This document shows, piece by piece, positions 44,122 to 56,723 of a DNA stretch of 64,000 nt. Source of the DNA: Alnus glutinosa. Taxonomy: Eukaryota; Streptophyta; Magnoliopsida; Fagales; Betulaceae. The notes below the pieces were generated by a model. The model worked only from the letters and a program-made list of their open reading frames with translations, ran no database searches and was not told the origin of the DNA. How positions within the stretch are numbered: the stretch's first letter is position 1; each line of letters begins with the position of its first letter. A program made the position numbers and the translations under genes. The stretch covers positions 762,001 through 826,000 of the forward strand of contig NC_084888.1 of NCBI RefSeq assembly GCF_958979055.1. The letters run 5' to 3'.

Positions 44122-45420
44122 GGTTCTGCATCATCAAACAGTCAAATAAGATTAAATGAAGATTTATTTTAATTAGGGAAGAAAAACTAACGGCTAATTA
44201 CTGAGAAAATAATAATAATAAATAAATAAGAAAGAAAATATAATTTGTGAATCATTTATTTGCTTCAAAAAATTCTTTAATTTCCAACGTCACCGGAGCC
44301 ATTAATTGTAAACAGTGGTTTAGTAAAGAGTTTTGTTGCACTCAGGATTTTCTTTGATCAGTCGCCAGAAATGGGAAAATCAAAGATGGGAGATTTGTAA
44401 TAAGACATTTTTGCCTCTCAAATACCAAACAGGATTATAGTACACAGGATATCAGCAACGCATATACTGATGGACTAAATCTAGAAAATCTTATACAATT
44501 TGAACGCCAAAGCCTATAGCCAATAAAAGATATACACATAACATTATTAGCTTAAGATTGAAAAAAAAAAAAAAAATACTCACACCAGATTGAATCTCGA
44601 AGAATCCGACAATTCCTTGTGGTTGACAAGTATAAGCCATAGGGTAAAACTAAAACCTCAGTATAACTTAGCCTAATACACTTAATTATTCCTGCTATTC
44701 CAACACGAAGAGGATTAAAAACAAACTAATTTACTGGTATTTTAATCACTCAGCCAATCACATAATTCAAACAGAAGGCAAGCTATAGAAAACTAGATAT
44801 AGGTAATAGGATCATACCCAGCATATTTCAGAACAAAAAATCAACACGAGATTGTGCCACTGGATGAAGCAACAAGGTGAGTTTGAAACCCTAAGCCCAA
44901 AATTCTCAATACCAAACCTTCAAAATCCATAACCAGTACACACAGACACACATGTTTTATAAATTACGGCAAAACCAAAAACTCATCCCGAAATTGAGTC
45001 TCAAAAGAGACCTAAACGCTCCGTTTGGCAGCTGAGAAAAGGTCAGAAAACAAAAAACGAAACCTCCACGCAAGTCAGCCCAGCCCAAGTACAGCTATCC
45101 CTCCCAGCTGTACGGACAACTAAAACAACAGCAACACAAGCCGTAACATTCATAATTCTAATCCACTGTTCCATGATTCCCCATCCCTCGCTTCAACTCT
45201 CCTCGCCGTCAAACAGAACCCAAAAAAAAAAAATTCAAAGAAAAAACACCGAAAAAACAGATCTCAAATTCTTTTAAAAAAAGATGGAAGAATCCGTGGA
45301 AACAGAAAAAAGTACCTTGGAAATGGAAGGAAATGGTACGTAAGGAAAAGCCTCAAGCGCGCGCGAGAGAAAGCGAACGAAGAAGAAGTAGAGCTGAGGA
45401 GGAGGAAGGCGAGAGGCCGG
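44122..45420 (-). other. 5'UTR exon and leader intron of the coiled-coil gene
   Basis: On the minus strand a CT-rich leader around 45316-45415 ends in CCATTTCCAAG followed by GTACTT (donor at 45315). The acceptor GATGATGCAG ends at 44126, leaving AACC before the ATG. This predicts a leader intron of about 1.19 kb (44126-45315). Leader introns often raise expression in plants. The leader has no upstream ATG that I noticed. Confidence 0.55.
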
Positions 45421-45436
45421 TGAGTGGAGGCGGCAT

Positions 45437-45447
45437 ATCTTATATCT
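45437..45447 (-). promoter_or_regulatory. Candidate TATA box of the coiled-coil gene
   Basis: Minus-strand AGATATAAGAT lies about 25-30 bp before the pyrimidine-rich leader exon, the expected spacing for a TATA box. Confidence 0.4.
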
Positions 45448-45479
45448 GGCTTGGCTGCCCTCTTCCACGCGACTCTTTC

Positions 45480-48339
45480 TTTCTTCACCTTCACAAAAAA
45501 GAAGCCCTTCTTTTTTATTTCTTCTTGTGTTTTGGGTATTTTATCGCAACGACCGCCTCTCCCTCACGCACAATGACCGTTCCGCAAATATTTGAAACAG
45601 AAAAACTTTTTGATTTTTTCTTCTTCTTTTTTTGATTTTTTGATTTTTTTTGATTTTTGGTTATTGTTTTAGAAGCTTCGCCCACGCTTTTTCAAGTGCT
45701 TTGTCAAATGTCATTGTGTGTGCTTGAAAAGTCTAGAATAGCCTACGAGTAATTGGGAAGACCTTCTGGTTGAGATGAAGGACGATATCGACTTTTCAGA
45801 TTACGCGCTCGTTAATGCGGCACCGTTTTTTTGAAAGTTGCCTTGTCAAACAAACAAAGATGATGTGTTTGGTGAGGTCACTTAAAGCGGCGGTCTCCTT
45901 GGGGTGCGCGAAGAGTATGCATGAGTTTACCTTCTGGATGAGAAATGAATTTCCAGTATACTATTTTTAGCTTCATCTTTACTTTTTTATTTTTTTTTAG
46001 GCTATTAATAATTTAGACAATAACTGTAATAAAAAAAAATAACTTATCTGTTAATCAGATTTACGAGCTAGTTGATTAAAGTGATGTGTTATTAAAGCAT
46101 GTGCATCTCACATGCTTTTTTATTAATGCTATTAAAATATATATATTTTTCACTTTATTAAATTGGTTTATAATAATTTACTATTTCTTATTTTCTACGC
46201 TTTTCTTTCTTTGTTTATTGGAATTAAATAATGAGCATTGACGTCACCTTCTCTCTTTTTTTTCTTTCTTCTTTTTATTTTTTTTATTTATTATTTTTTT
46301 GTAGTTTAGAATACCTTCACTAGGTGGAATTTGGAGTTCAAAGGTCTTATATAGACCTTTTCACTTCCAAGGAAGGTAAACTTTAATTACCTTTTTCTAA
46401 CAATTACAGCTAATCATATTCTGAGATCGAATATCTACCTTAGATCTCTGAGCTCTTGCTTAAAACACAAGTAGATGTTCCTGTCATGATTAGTTGTTCC
46501 CACGGGTTTCGCGGACTTGTTCTTTCCAAAAGTGTCATGAGAGACCTGATATGTAATAAAATGATGAATTTAATTTATTTAAATATTTAAATTTAATAAT
46601 TTAATTAATATTTTGACACATAAAATTGCAGTTGAATGTAAATTAATATTAAAGGGGCGTGAAGACAGCTTTGGTACAATTATCTTCCCGGCCGGGGTTG
46701 TTATTTCAGTTACAAAAATGTTAACCGAAACAGTTGACATAACTTGCAGAAAACGGCAACCTAGGAATGGGTCTAATCTTTTTGCTTGCAAAACCCGTAG
46801 CCTTTGATGATTTGCCACTGATTAGCGTGTGTCGAATTAAATATGAAAAATGACAACATGGCACCATTTAGTTGAGGAATATCATGTCAGTGCGAACTGT
46901 CCTGTATGAGTGTGTGGCAGACGTGGTTGTTGTGACACAGATAATGACAAACAAATATTTCTTTTCACATGCAGTTATCAAAGTGGTCAAATTGTTTGTC
47001 ATTTTGGTGGCATGACAGGGAGTGCAAGTTTCCCATAATGCACCCCTTAAACTAGGGGTCATCAGTCGATATTCGCTAATCTCTGAGGGGGAGAATAGGC
47101 CTACCCGGTGGCGTTGGTCATCTTCTACTGACAAACACAAGTCAAACCGAGAGGTTAATGCGCCTTGTGGGGCCGAATGGGCCTGACATGGCTTGAGGCT
47201 CGGGTGGGCCTTTGGTAAATTGTATCACCATAACCAAAATTTGGTAATGCACGGAGCTTCTTTTCCAATTGCAATTCTATACTTATTTCATTTTGTACTG
47301 AAAATTGTGTTATTATGTGAAAGATTTAGAGTGCTTATGGTCCCGTGATCATAGGCTAAAAGTACTTTTCAAAACAAAATTGCATAAAGTATCTTATTTG
47401 GGAGTGGGTTTGAAAAAAAAAAATAGCGATTATGCAAGGAAATGTGTTTTTACTTTTTCAAAATGCACAATTTTAAAGTCCAAATTGCGATTTTATCAAA
47501 TGCTTAACTTTCTTTGTAAAAATCGCATTTTAATTATCTACGTCTCGTTGTTTTATCAATCACGTGTTTTGGAACTGTTAAATTAAATAGACACTTAGTT
47601 AATTAGTTCAATTACCTTACTCTAGAGAAAGTAATCTGTAAATAACCTTTTATTTTACTTGAAATAGTTTGCATGATCAGAAAATATACCCACGTCCTTG
47701 TAGCTCCAATCAACATCTTCAAGTGGTCCAAAGCTACAGAAAAGCTAGATTACAGATATTCCGTATGGGGAAAGGATTTTGAATTTTTGACTGTCAATTC
47801 TCGAATATCTGGAGGCATCATTTGCTCATGCTTATATAACATAATCTCTTGTTTGTTTATATAACATAATCTCTTGTTTGTTTGTTTGTTTGTTTGTTGG
47901 ACTATATTACAAGGAGTTACTTAAAAACCTAGTCTTGATGTTTCATATATTACGTGAATTCTTCTCCTTCTATTATCAAAAACGTACTGTCAACATTTTC
48001 TCATGTTTAGACTTTCATAAGATTTCATTTGGATAAACATTCATATATCCACGGCAGTTTAATAAACTGGGTTAAAAAATTTCTTCCACTTCAGTTTTGA
48101 GGAAAACTTTGCCTTTCTTGTACGATTAATTTCATCAAATTAATATGAAATTTAGAAACATACGGCTTTATTTGATAAAACTTTTATTCACGTCAGAACA
48201 CTTTTTCAAACTAAAAACGCTATCTAAAAATCATTAACAAGTCCAGCTCCTAGAAAAGTTTTAGGGCCCATCACTTAAGAGAAATCAAATTCAAATCATG
48301 AAGGCATATAAATTACAAACAAAATACAACAGCAGCTTT
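45480..48339. other. Intergenic stretch upstream of the coiled-coil gene
   Basis: A poly-T/TGATTTTT tract occurs at 45608-45660. Around 46095-46130 the segment AAAGCATGTGCATCTCACAT resembles the interior of the MITE at 61723-61956. 47325-47600 has ends resembling a degenerate MITE (AGAGTGCTTATGG and, reversed, AAGTGTCTATTT), not well enough matched to call. No gene recognised. Confidence 0.35.
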
Positions 48340-48684
48340 TCATTTGTAATAGATTACAGGCATATTGGAATTCATATCCCAAACCCCTCCCTCCTTGAGA
48401 TACTCTAGATACCTTGCAAATTCCGGCTTGGCTGTAGTTTTCTTCTTGCGACGAGCGTTGAAGAGGCTAAAGAGTGGGTGGCTCTTGGTAACCTTGTTTG
48501 TATGCTTCACCTGAGAGCTGTCTGGAAAGGCTAATTCCGGCGTTGACTTTGTTAATGAACCGAATACTCGAGCTGGCAAGCTTGTAGACCTCTTTAACTT
48601 CACCTCCAACGTACCAACTGCAGGCTCATCGGCTAGTTTTTCATATCTCCGATGGCTTCTCCGTGTACTCAAGGCTCTAAACAT
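48340..48684 (-). CDS. Small conserved plant protein, 114 aa (At5g66490/At3g50900-like)
   Basis: Single-exon, basic, serine-rich protein without signal peptide or membrane segment. It begins MFRALSTRRSHRRYEKL, has KLKRSTSLPARVFG in the middle, and ends with PEFARYLEYLKEGGVWD, a C-terminal signature of a small plant family of unknown function. The basic RRKKK stretch (about residue 79) could be a nuclear localisation signal. Its position directly upstream of the coiled-coil gene and on the same strand matches Arabidopsis At5g66480-At5g66490 as I remember it, which supports it as a real gene despite its size. Confidence 0.75.
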   Translation of the reverse strand: MFRALSTRRSHRRYEKLADEPAVGTLEVKLKRSTSLPARVFGSLTKSTPELAFPDSSQVKHTNKVTKSHPLFSLFNARRKKKTTAKPEFARYLEYLKEGGVWDMNSNMPVIYYK

Positions 48685-49462
48685 GGCTTAATAGGAGAGA
48701 AAGCAGGAAAATGGCTTCAACTTAGCGCTGCTTACACATGGAAGGGAAAGGGTAGCTGACGATTGTTGGATGAGAAACTAATAGGGGTAAGCGCACGCCC
48801 TGCTTGACATTTTAATCATCCTTGATTGGTATTTGTTTATTAATATGTATTATTGTTTACTTTAGAGTTATCCCAACCACCCCACCAGATGTCAAACCTT
48901 CATCCCACGGTCCATAGCAGCCTCACAAGACTTTTTCTGTCTACAAGAAGAATATACTCTCCTACTCTTCAGACTCATTTCACACTCGTCGACGTGTTTC
49001 ATAACTGCTGATGTTGCGTGTTATAAGCCATTTTTTTCTGTTTTAAGTAGCTTAAAACACGTGATCAACAAAGTCACATAAAAGTAAGATGAATATAGTA
49101 AGACATGTTACGTCAGGAGAACAGTGAATGATTATGAGGCAATTCTATTGACCCAGTAATTTCATGGCACGAAGCTAGACCTACTAGGAAACCCTAAATC
49201 AAAGCAAAATCACCGGACTCTTTTGTAATGCTGCTTTTTCTTTCCATATATTACTCCGATGAACACGGGAAATGTCCAATTTTGAACAGTGCATTAATAT
49301 TTGCTTCTAACCTCTATACTTTTGAGTTTGAGCTTACATTCAGGGGCTACATAGATAAAGAGAATTATCAGATGGGCATACAGATATACACTTGCAGTAT
49401 AAAAGTACAAAATGTGCAGCTTGGCTCTATATGTGAATTCATCGTACATACTGACATCTGGG
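48685..49462. other. Spacer between small gene and auxilin-like gene
   Basis: Promoter of the small gene and 3'UTR of the auxilin-like gene. No other feature recognised. Confidence 0.4.
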
Positions 49463-52400
49463 CTACCGCTCTTCTGAGTTGAATTTGTTCCAAGCTTCCT
49501 AGAGACAGACCAACAGAAACATAAGTAACAAAAAGATATGGTTATCCAACTATAGTGTTTCAGTCAACAAAAATAAAGAAGGAAAGGGAAGTACAATTGC
49601 AACAAAACACTAGTCTTTTAATTATGCTAACTATGGATGCAACTCGGTCCTCGGGCATTCGAAGACTCAGACCAACTGACCGAGTTGGCTAGGTTCGGTT
49701 CTCGACTACTTACCGCAGACCCATCCCTAACTAAACTTCATATGTATTATATCTTTATTATGTACATTTCTTATCATTATATGTTGTTACAATATGAATC
49801 TATAATGCACCACACTTACTAAACTAACAAAGCCATCTAAGACTATTCAAACATTATATATTGTCTCATATTTTTACTTCTATATCTCTCTTTAATAAGA
49901 TGCAGGATTCAGATTTTGTTTTGTTACATCTAATGGTGTATATGGTGCAACTACAATTAAAAATTTTAAATGATGTGACAACATATACACCATTAAATCT
50001 GTGAAATCTACTCTGAATCATGAAATAGATCCTCCCCATTTCACCTGATGTGGGGGGAGGGGAGATGTTATCAGATGGATGTAATTTTTCCATGTGGTAT
50101 TTGCTCCAGCCCCTAAATCTTAATGCTGCCTAGCAATATCAGGTGCACAGCAGAGGCCATTTGCTTCAAATGCAAGCTTAAAATCGTTCATTCAAGACAC
50201 CACAAGCATATGAAGATGAATCCCTTCACCTACCAGGCATAAATAGAAGTAGAAATATAATAACTTGAAATTTGTGAAGAAGATGGCAAGCCCAGAACGC
50301 ACCTTCAGAAGATCAAAGACCTTTTCACATATGTACTTCTGCTGAATGCTTGCACCCCGCTGTTGTAGTTTATCAGGATGAACACAAAGAGTGGCTTTCC
50401 TGTAAGCTTTCTTTACAGCAGCAGCAGTTATGACTTCTGTTAAAGGGATTGGCTGCCAACCACAGTCGGGCCCAAGGATCTGCCAATGAAGAGAAATTAG
50501 TTACGGTAAACACCACCAAAGCTAGAGTCTACAAAGAAACTGAAGAGAGAAGGTACAGTCATTTGGTTATTCATTTGCTAGACAAATTCAAACATCTCAA
50601 TCTTTTACTTCTGACTATGTTAATCATATGGAGCACAATGCAAGCATAGACAATCAAGAAAAAAGGTTCTGTAGTCAATATCAGATTCTTTCTAGTATCA
50701 AGCCCCTTTTCCATTTTATGAAGCTCTTGAGAACTGCTATGGATGCGTTACATTTTACATACATCTCCAAGAAAGTTACCAAACTTACCCAGGAAAGGTG
50801 TAAAATATCTCATACATCGAAGTTTAGGAGCAGCTTGAAATAACTGAAGCAGACTACCAAGTTTAAATTCAAGGAAATCAAAGTGTAAAATGTGTTTTGC
50901 ATTGGTTGGAGCTCCAGCATCATGCTAACTACTAGACCCGACAGAAATCTGCCATTTTCGGAGACCCGTGTTCGAAGATGGGGAGTTACTTCGGGCCAGC
51001 CAACAGGGGCAACTTGTTCACCACCTTTCAGATAAAGGTCTACAAATGATCTTTACTCCCTCGGTTCAGCACGCTACCCCCATTAATAGGAAAGCGATTA
51101 ATAAAGACTAGTTCAATGTTCAGATAATCAACATTAATCAGTCATTCAATCCATTCTCAATTCTCTGAGGCTCAATACTAGTGCATAGTCAAATGCAATC
51201 AAGAACACAGTGCACCTTCACATACCAGGCTCTATCCACGTTCAAGACACAAGAACCATTTACATTCCAATCATGTTTAGAGAGCCTTCTGCCCTAAACT
51301 ACATTTTTCTCATCACAGGTTGCAGCAGTGAACACTTCAATGGTACCACGTGTTTTGTATCCTATAGCAACACTCAAAGAAATCGACAGACAAGCATATG
51401 CCATGATTTAAGTAGGAAAATGGCACATACATATTGCAATGTTGAAAGCAATGCACGCAGATTCCCTTCTTTTCCACTTGACCACCTCCTGACATCAGCA
51501 TCCAATGTTTCTGCTAATCTCTGCAAACAATATTTCATCCAAAACTATCAATTACAAATACAGACAAACTTTGACATTCTATAATTTTCTTGACTGTTTA
51601 AAAAGATTTTTACATTTCTCTCAGCTTGCTCTCTCTGAGTAAGGAGATCACGCATATTTTTCTCTGCAAGAGCTTTTGCCTGAAATAACACCAGAAAACT
51701 TCGGTTATTTTTGTTACATATTAAATAACAATCCAAATGTCGTGCACAAGGAAGAAATTCATACCGCACGCTCAGTTGTACGCTGATGCCTCTCTAATCT
51801 AGCTTTACACCTCTGGGGTGATTCACCTTCAACTCCTTCAGATCTCTCTGTATAATAGGCAGCTTTTGCAGAAAAGATACGTAGTTTAGAAGCAGTCAAG
51901 CAGAAGGCAGTTGAAAATTGAAAGAGAATGAAAAGAAGTTAAAGAAAACATTTTACAGCAACAGAGATCTACAACAGGTGCTTCCAGGATCGCATACCTC
52001 CATAAACTAAGGAAGAGGAGCTCTGTTTCATTTCACTATTTCTGAAAGAAACTGGAAATTTATCAGAAACAGATCTTTCTACTCGTTCTCTTGTCCCAAA
52101 AGCAGCCTTCTCAGCCATCACTCTTTCCACGGCACGCTCCCGAGCCTCTGCAGTTGCTCGCTCTATTGCAGCACGTTCTACTCTGAGCCTGGCTTCCATA
52201 GTTGCCTTCTCAGCGAATGACTTCTCCCGAGCCTCAGCACATGCCTTCTCTAGTCTTTCACGAGCCTCTGCCATTGCTCTCTCCACAGCAGCCCTTTCTG
52301 CCTTATCACGGGCTTCGGTATATGCCCTTTCACGAGCTTCAAGTGTTGCTCTGTCAACAGCCATTCTATCCTTTTCTCTTTCCCTCTCCCTCTCCCTCTC

Positions 52401-55400
52401 TTCTTCTATCTTTCTGAGGCGATCCATCTCCAGCTCTCTTTCTCTCTTCGTCCTTTCCATTTCTTTGTCTTCTGATGTTAAGGTCTCGTTAATATTCTTC
52501 TCTTTTCTTTCCGTAGTCTTTCTAGCAATAACACGCGGAGATGTTTTCTGGATGTTTCCTTTTGCTTCAGACATAGCTGGCCGAGCTGCTTCTATTTTCC
52601 TTCCACCTTCAATCCAGTCTTTCTTCACATGGGTTGGCATGAATCTGTCCTTGCTTTCTTCCTGGTCCAGAACAGCCTGGGCCTGCTTGATATTATTTCC
52701 TCTCTCTCCCCATTCATGTGCAAATTTCCTCTCTTGATTTATAGGATCGGAGTCCAGTTGGGAGAGACTCTTACTTCTGTATGTCTGAGTTTGCCCAACA
52801 CCAATGCCGGGTGCACTTACCTTCTTCACACTGTCATCTAAAGGAAGCGACTTTTTATCATCTTCCATCCTAAATCGGTTCTCTTCAAGTCCCAAGTCTC
52901 CTTGAGCGACATCAGATGCTTTGCATTTTTCACCAACTAGTACATTTGCAATTTCAACTGCTTCTGGATCCTTTTCTCTATCTTTGGGTTCAGACTCTGT
53001 CGTTCCATTATCTTCGTGAGCAAGGGCATCTTCAGTTTTTTCCATCTTTCCACTGTTTTTATCTTCTGCGCAGGTTAAGTCAGGTGCTTGAAGGTTTTTA
53101 TTATCCTCCAGCCTTGATGCCCCATCAGAAACACTAAGATCCTCCCCCTCCATGCGCACAAAGGTTCGTTTAGCCAGTTTCAGTGTCTTCCCGGTTTTAT
53201 CCCTCTCCATTAGCTCATGCAATTTGTTTAGTCCCTTCAGTTCTTCCTTCCCACCAGCATCTTTGAACCTCTTCTCAGTCTCTTCCCAGATACTCGCCTC
53301 TTTTGCTGTCTTCTCGATTTCTTCAAGTTCAAATCCTTCTTTGGATCTTCTGTCATGTTCTTTTCTTTCCTGAGCCCTTTTCAGGTTTTCACTGCCATCT
53401 TCTTGCTCAGAAGCTCCATATAGACTCTTCTCCTCTTCTTTTTCACAAGCAACATTGAGTCTCTTTTCATTTTCCTTTCTTTCACAAGCCTCTTGTTGTT
53501 TCTTCTCATTTTCTTCCCGCTCAAAAGCCTGTTCTAGTCTCTTCTCATTTTCTTCTCTTTCATGAAATTCTTTTTGTTTCTTCTCATCCTCTTCCCGCTC
53601 AAGAGTCTCTTTTAGTCTCTTCTCACGCTCCTCCTGCTCAAGAACCTTTTGTAGTTGCTTTTTATTCTCTTCCTGCTCAAGAGCCTCTCTTAATTTCTTT
53701 TCATCTTCTTGTCTTTTGCAAGCCTCTTTCTGTTTTTTTTCATTTTCATCCCGCGCAATAACCTCCTCCTTTAATCTCGTTTCACTTTCTTTCTGCTCAA
53801 GTGCTTCCTTCATTTTTTTCTCATCTTCTACTCGTCCTAGAACCTCTTTAAGCCTTTTCTCATTTTCTTCCCACTCAAAAGCCTCAATTTTTCTCTTTTC
53901 ATCGTCTTCCCTTTCACAAGACTCCTTGAGTCTTTTCTCACCTTCCATTTGTTTACTAGCCTCTTTCAGTTTCAGCTCATTCTCCTTGTGCTTCATGGCC
54001 TGCTCAACTTCAAATTTATTTTCTTCCCGCTGGAACTCAGCCAGGTTGTTGCAATTTTCTGATACATCAGCTCCAGTTGATTTCTTTTCAGTTTCTAAAC
54101 GCTTTTGGGCTACTCTAACTTCCTTCTCATTCTCTACCTGCTCAAAAACCTCTTGAGCCACTTTCACCTTCTTCTCGTGCTCTTTTTGCCTGTGTGCCTC
54201 TTTAACTGTTTTTGATCTCCCATTATTTTCCTCCTGTTCACAAGCCTCGTTTTTAGATTTCTTCACATACTCCAGCTCATGATTTCCTCTAGCTGATTTC
54301 ACGTTCTTATTATCTTCTTCTTTCTGTTCAAATACTCCCAGGGTCGCCTTTCTCTCCTTCCGTCCTCGCTCGTGAATTTGTGTGTTATGCACTGAAATCT
54401 GTACGTGGTTCGTCTGGTGAAGAGCCTTACCAGACTCATCTGTTCTCACCAATTCAAAAAATTGCGATGCTTCTTTCCATTCACTATCTCCATCAATTTT
54501 ATCAGACCGCAGAGATGACCAGGATTCCTGGCCAAGCTTTTTCTCTGCTGATTTTTTAGCCACTTTTAGAAGTCTCTCTCCTTCAATTGAAACTGGAACT
54601 TCCTGGGCTTTCTTTGTAACCTTTTGCCTTTCCTCCCTGTTGTCTTCTCTGTGACAAGTTCTCTGCTCACTATCATCTCTCGAAATAGCACACTCATCAA
54701 CAATCTTACTCTCCTTCTCTTCCCTATCCGGTACATGCTTCTTTGAACTCATTTTTGCACTGCCTTGAAAGCCCTCCTTCTTCCTATCCATTAGTTCTTT
54801 TGCACTTCTGAGCTTGGCTTGAGCTTTCTTCATTGCTTCCTTCATAGCAGCAGCAGATGCAGCAGCAGATGAACTTGCATCAACCTCAACATCAAAGATA
54901 GGTGGTGAACTATCACCTGCAGTCCCTTCAGAATCAATACATTTGCCGTTTGTAGTCAATCTAATGGAATCACCCTTCTTGACATCTGCTAAAGGTGGTG
55001 GTCGAGAGGGGGGTGGCAATTCAGAGGGCTGCGTTCTAAGACTGATATCAGATACAGTTAGAAACGTCTCACTAGGAAGAGAACCACTTCTGCAATATGC
55101 TTTTTCAGGTTTAAGATCATTTCCAAACGTCTGTCCTCCAGCAGTACCATTACGGGGTTGTGACATGGTTTTCTTCAGATGCTTTCCCTTTATCATTCCC
55201 ACGCTAAAATCCATACTGAGACTGTCATCATCGGTCACCTGCAAGAATGGATTCTCATCTTCTGTCTTTTGCAAGGGACCACTTTCATTGAATACAAAAG
55301 TGAATCCAGGAACAGCATGTAGCTCACTTATGTGTGTCGTCCCACAGGACATATATTCATCGCTCCACTGATTAGCCTTGTGATAAGAAATGTTTAACTC

Positions 55401-56461
55401 CGTATTACCATCATCAAACGACTGGTAACAATCCCCGTTTGACAAGCAATGATTCTTCTCAGAATGATCTGACTCTTCTGAAAGAGATCCACTTCCTGCC
55501 GGAGTCCTATGAATGAAGAAACAGGGGAAAGTATTAGATAAAGCCTTCAATTCACTTTACTAGCTAAGCTTACTACACTCCAAATTCCCCTTCAAATTTG
55601 GACAAAACATACTCACTCCAAACAAAACCCCAACTTTAGCCAAAACGCCCAAGATTCTCTACAGAACAGTTCATCTCCCGAGTCCCCAACACTTCTTTAA
55701 CCAGAATCACTCGCATTATCATGGTACATTTTACAAATAGGAAACAAAAAGATCAATCCTACCCAATAATCTACAGGGCCTGTCTCGCACTTTCCATTGA
55801 AACCCACAAACCTAAACACTCAAACACACAGACAAAGTATAAGTCAGCTAAAATACTCCATGAATTACAAAGAATGTTCTGGAATGTCATATATAGCAGC
55901 AGGACAATACCGTTATACCCGAAACACAAACTAGCAAAAACCAGACAAGACCAACAAATTTTTACATTATTTCACGCATTCCATTTCAAAGTATACCAAA
56001 AAAAAAAAAGCACCAAAAGCCGAGAACTTGGAACATGATCATACGCACCAAGCTTCTTCTTCTTCTCCTTCAGACGAATCGCGGTCCCCACCCTTGGACT
56101 TGTCAAACAGCAAGTCCTCGTACGACAGCGCACAGTCCAGACCGTCGAAGCCCCCGAAGACCTCGGTGTAGTCGAAGCCGGAGCTCCGGACATCGAAGAA
56201 GACCTCGGAGTCGTCGACCGCCGGAAGATCCAACACCGGAATGGAGGAGGCGCGTGAAACGTGGAAGCTCTCGAAAATCTCGCCGTAGTCCTCGGAGCGC
56301 GGCGAGAGCGTGGCTGAGGCACCGAACTTCGGCGGTCCACCGTAAACGTCATCGAACATGGCCCTACCTCCGAAGCCACCGCCATTGTTGCAGGCCTTCC
56401 TCGCCACCTTACTGGCGCCGTTGGCCCTGTTTGGCTGGTGAGAATGCGAGAGATTTTCCAT
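49463..56461 (-). CDS. AUL1: Auxilin-like protein 1 (J-domain, clathrin uncoating)
   Basis: Seven exons (minus): 56049-56461, 51998-55506, 51765-51847, 51614-51679, 51431-51520, 50303-50479, 49463-49498, giving 1457 aa; all introns are GT-AG. The N-terminus carries the family block [14 protein letters not shown] and repeated aromatic-acidic motifs ([16 protein letters not shown]). Exon 2 encodes a very long charged region (about residues 500-800) of 14-residue repeats like [14 protein letters not shown], then an Arg/Glu/Ala helix ([16 protein letters not shown] type). The C-terminus is an auxilin J-domain: [23 protein letters not shown] at 1421-1423, ending [10 protein letters not shown]. Auxilins recruit Hsc70 to strip clathrin from vesicles. 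HPD is intact, so co-chaperone activity is likely. A (AG)n tract lies upstream of the start. Confidence 0.93.
53390..54000 (-). repeat. Coding array of 14-residue charged repeats in the auxilin-like gene
   Basis: About 14-15 consecutive 42-bp units encode variants of (E/Q)[13 protein letters not shown]. Units alternate RLKEA-type and KKQKEA-type endings, hinting at an 84-bp higher-order unit. The register is kept throughout, predicting one continuous charged helix. Confidence 0.75.
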
Positions 56462-56611
56462 GAAAATGGAGCTTCTTAGGGTTTTGCTTTATCTAATTTT
56501 TGTGCGTTCTTTTTCTTCAAACTTATTCCTGTGACTCTGGTTTTTAGTTTCTTTCTCTCTGTCTCCGCTGCAGAGAGTGCAGAGGAGTCAGAAGCGGATG
56601 AACGACAGAGA

Positions 56612-56640
56612 GAAAGAGAGAGAGAGAGAGAGGGAGAGAG
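56612..56640. repeat. (AG)n tract upstream of the auxilin-like gene
   Basis: About 14 AG units with one GGG interruption, roughly 150 bp upstream of the start codon, seen as CT-rich on the transcribed strand. Confidence 0.85.
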
Positions 56641-56723
56641 AAAGGAAATGAAATGGAGTGGAAAGGGTAAGTGCAAAATGACGAAAAAGGGCTTCTGTTA
56701 TTGTTTCAAGTTTTCAACGTAAA

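Noticed and set aside
47325-47600. Possible Tourist-type MITE
   Set aside because: Terminal inverted repeats match too weakly and the target duplication is ambiguous.
49640-49740. GC-richer segment with GACCGAGTTGGC-like words, possible transposon end
   Set aside because: No partner end or target duplication found nearby.
50905-50990. SINE-like segment (GAGCTCCAGCATCATGC then GACCCGTGTTCGAA) in an auxilin-like intron
   Set aside because: Box B is plausible but box A does not fit well and there is no second copy in the window.
51969-51997. Extension of the auxilin-like large exon to the in-frame stop
   Set aside because: A GT donor at 51997 and continuing exons leading to the J-domain show that the frame end is in an intron.
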